Under the pieces are notes generated by a model. The model did not search any database and was not told the DNA's origin. It worked only from the letters and a program-made list of their open reading frames with translations. From Chelydra serpentina (taxonomy: Eukaryota; Chordata; Testudines; Chelydridae): a DNA stretch of 64,000 nt. The position numbers and the translations under genes were made by a program. Within the stretch, counting starts at the first letter, position 1, and each line of letters opens with the position of its first letter. Below are positions 61,831 through 64,000 of this stretch, piece after piece. Location of the stretch: the NCBI GenBank assembly GCA_037349315.1, contig JBAIAC010000027.1, forward strand, positions 9,553,501 to 9,617,500, read 5' to 3'.

Positions 61831-62663
61831 TGTCCTTTCAGTTTTGCGTAATTATTAAAAAGGAGGAATTTAGGTGAAAATATGAATGTCAACATTGTTA
61901 AGTGACTATTTCAGACTTGACTGGTTTGGCCTTGCTGTTTCTGCAGATGATTTAAAAATCCCTCTTAGACTAACTTGACCGATTGTCATTCAACTGCCGA
62001 CATTCTCCAGAACCTGGAATACCTTATATTAGACATTTTGGGCCAAATGCATCCCTGTCCCAACTCCAGTGATGTCATGAAGATAGAACCAAGGATGAGT
62101 TTGGTGCATCCTGCCAATTGCCACGTCCACCATCAGTGAACGGCTTTATGTGCAATTCTGCCATTCATCCCCCCACCCCACCTTCCACTGCTACCTAGCG
62201 CCAATGAAAATAAGAACCGTTTTATCTAGAAGGAACAATGACAACAATAATGGTAAGAGATTTTAGTCTCAGAAATCTTAATTTTTACGAACAGGAAGCT
62301 CTAGACAATTGTTAATAACGGTTCCCTCCACGCTCAAACCTTCTCTCCACGTTCCACATCTGTGCCCATCTTCTCTTGGAGTCAACTCCAGCACAACATT
62401 CAAAATGCCCTCCGCATTGCCTGCCCTCCCGCTCCCCTGCCCCACCATCCCTTGGGATAAGACAGCCATTCCATGGTCATCCTGAACGGAGATGTTAGAC
62501 GAATCAGATTGTTTCTAGCTCCTTGAGGGAATCCAAACTGAACAGTATTTTCCTTCTCGATGGGGTGGCAGGGAAGAAATCTTTGTAGGCCCCAGTCTCT
62601 TTTTTGGTATAGCCAAACTCATTTTCTGCATTTAGCAGCCACACTGTTGCTCTTTCTTTGTTT

Positions 62664-63403
62664 TTACTCCAAGCCTTTTGAATTCCTGGGGCTGGATCCA
62701 TGCGGTTTGCCTTTCTCACCCTTCGAGGGCTTGGGTTTGACTGAAGGCCTGATGCTCGTACCTTCTGCTTGCTCCTGGGAATGAAGACAGGAGGAGCCCA
62801 CAGCAGCACTGTCACTCGGATCAGCCCCTGCTCTGCTAAGGGCCTGGGCTTTGGGCTCAAATTTCTGACGATGGGGAGTGTGGTGCCTTCTGGTGTATAA
62901 AAAAAGCGCTGGGTCGGGCATGGGGTCTGCCTCTTCGAAGCTGCTCATCCTCTCCCTCTGGAAGGAGTCCTTGCTGACTCCCTTGCTATAGGAGCCATCG
63001 GTCACAAGCCTCCGAACGTGAGACTTGTGGATTCGTTTTTTGGGCCTCGTCTCACTGGAAGGCTGCACGGGGAATGGTTTGTCCGAAGGCCTGTCGGAGG
63101 GGGGCTTGCCACCTTGCTGGGAGCCGTGCAGTTTCTGTTTGGTGGCATGCAGCTGGAAGGAGAGATAAGCAGCAGCCTCCGTCTGCTTCTGCAGCTCCGT
63201 GTTAAGGATAGTCACCCGGTGGCTTCTTCTCTTCAGCTCCTCAAGGAATTTCCTCTCCTTGTTCCTGAGGTTGCATCTCAGCGCGGACACCAGGGTCTCC
63301 TTATGTCTGAGCTCCTTCCTGAGCTCCAGATTATCCTCTTCCTTCTCATGCAGCCGGGCTTCCATAATCTTGCACTTCTCCTCCAGTTCCCGATCAATGT
63401 CAT
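62664..63403 (-). CDS. CCDC92B: CCDC92-family coiled-coil protein, last coding exon (CCDC92B)
   Basis: It encodes 245 residues. The exon begins with acceptor CCTTAG|ATGACATTGATC and ends at a TAA stop (62664-62666). The first about 110 residues form a heptad-rich coiled coil including LEEKCKIMEARLHEKEEDN, KERKFLEELKRRSHRVTILN and a YLSFQLHATKQKL segment. These match the CCDC92 pattern (LKKRCEELEAQLK, KKYLEELKAKSHKLTLLSSE, YLTSQLHAAKKKL). A basic Ser-rich tail contains DPMPDPALFL, like DAMPDPTPFLL of CCDC92. CCDC92 itself is a centriole/ciliary-interface protein; the B paralog is little studied. I call it CCDC92B because that paralog neighbours CLUH in other vertebrates. The N-terminal exon(s) are not seen up to 64000 and should lie to the right. 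It is on the same strand as CLUH, upstream of it. Confidence 0.85.
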
Positions 63404-64000
63404 CTAAGGAGAACAGGACAATAGTCAGTGTTCCAAATGACATCATCAATTTGCAGTGAAATGAATTAGAAGGGTGGGGAAGGATTGGACAGGACAGCTC
63501 AGGGGGTATATGGAGCCTTTCAACTCTTCCTGTAGGTTGCATCCAAATTGAGGGACATAAACAAAAATTAAGCAGGAAACTGAAATGTTGTGAGTCCCAT
63601 TCCCCTAGTGCAAATGACTCTCTTAAAACCTCAGTTTCATGAGTCTTTATTCCATATGTAAATAATTTTCAGCAATGAAAGTAAGGGGATGCTAAACTGG
63701 TGTGGAACATAGATAAGTCTGGCACTAAGGTAATAACATATCCCTTGAAACAAGGACTATGTCCCTAACCCCTAATTTAAATGTAATCTTGACCCAAACA
63801 CAGTGTCCGTTTTCCATCTCTACTATTCTCACTTAAATGTATCATATACACAACTGAAGCCAGAACCTTCAGTGTGATGATGGTATCTTATGAAGCAAGC
63901 CTGCTTGATATGCTGAATACAGTGATATTTTATGAACGGGAGACATTATTCTTTGGCTGTACAAGTTTAATCCTGCGCTTGTGTGTTCTCAGCGCTGACC
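63404..64000 (-). other. CCDC92B intron (partial)
   Basis: This follows the acceptor CTTAG at 63404 and is non-coding. The upstream CCDC92B coiled-coil exon expected by homology is not present before the window ends. Confidence 0.6.

Larger units (their letters stand above)
46471..62663. other. Intergenic region between CLUH and CCDC92B
   Basis: It is about 16 kb and dominated by small DNA transposons, foldbacks and SINE/LINE remnants listed separately. ORFs up to 141 codons occur but none resembles a known protein or shows splice-consistent structure. It should include the CCDC92B 3' UTR just left of 62664 and distal CLUH regulatory DNA. Confidence 0.65.

Noticed and set aside
62504..62860. 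118-codon minus-strand ORF overlapping the CCDC92B end
   Set aside because: It is a different frame of the CCDC92B last exon and its 3' UTR with no homology.

Overview
This is vertebrate genomic DNA. Split genes with GT-AG introns are mixed with CR1 LINEs, MIR-type SINEs and many short DNA transposons (hAT-like and Harbinger-like MITEs, foldback elements). That mixture, plus strong protein similarity to amniote orthologs, suggests a non-avian reptile, most likely a turtle. The species call is an inference from repeat style, not a search result.

The window is dominated by one gene on the minus strand, CLUH (clustered mitochondria protein homolog), a cytosolic mRNA-binding protein for transcripts of nuclear-encoded mitochondrial proteins. 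I traced 20 coding exons from the start codon at 46231 down to 392. Their lengths sum to 3327 bp, exactly 1109 codons in one open frame, and every junction keeps phase. The last exons, about 200-250 residues of the TPR region, lie beyond the left edge. Exon 1 sits in a CpG-rich promoter at about 46.1-46.4 kb. Intron 1 is about 21.5 kb long; the other introns are short. Intron 3 appears to use a GC donor rather than GT.

Intron 1 holds the least ordinary material. There is a 372-codon minus-strand ORF (32896-34014) with a strong start, a lipidation-like N-terminus, an acidic dileucine motif and a polybasic stretch, which I do not recognise. There is also a second CpG cluster (about 42.6-43.6 kb), a 36-G homopolymer, and a GC-rich minisatellite of about 57 bp units directly next to the exon 1 donor. 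The phase of the likely donors of the orphan ORF matches the acceptor of CLUH exon 2, so it could be an alternative first coding exon or a nested gene.

From 46.4 to 62.6 kb is intergenic sequence filled with small transposons, several with clean target-site duplications. At 62664-63403 is the last coding exon of a second minus-strand gene, a CCDC92-family coiled-coil protein, most likely CCDC92B, which neighbours CLUH in other vertebrates. Its upstream exons lie beyond the right edge.
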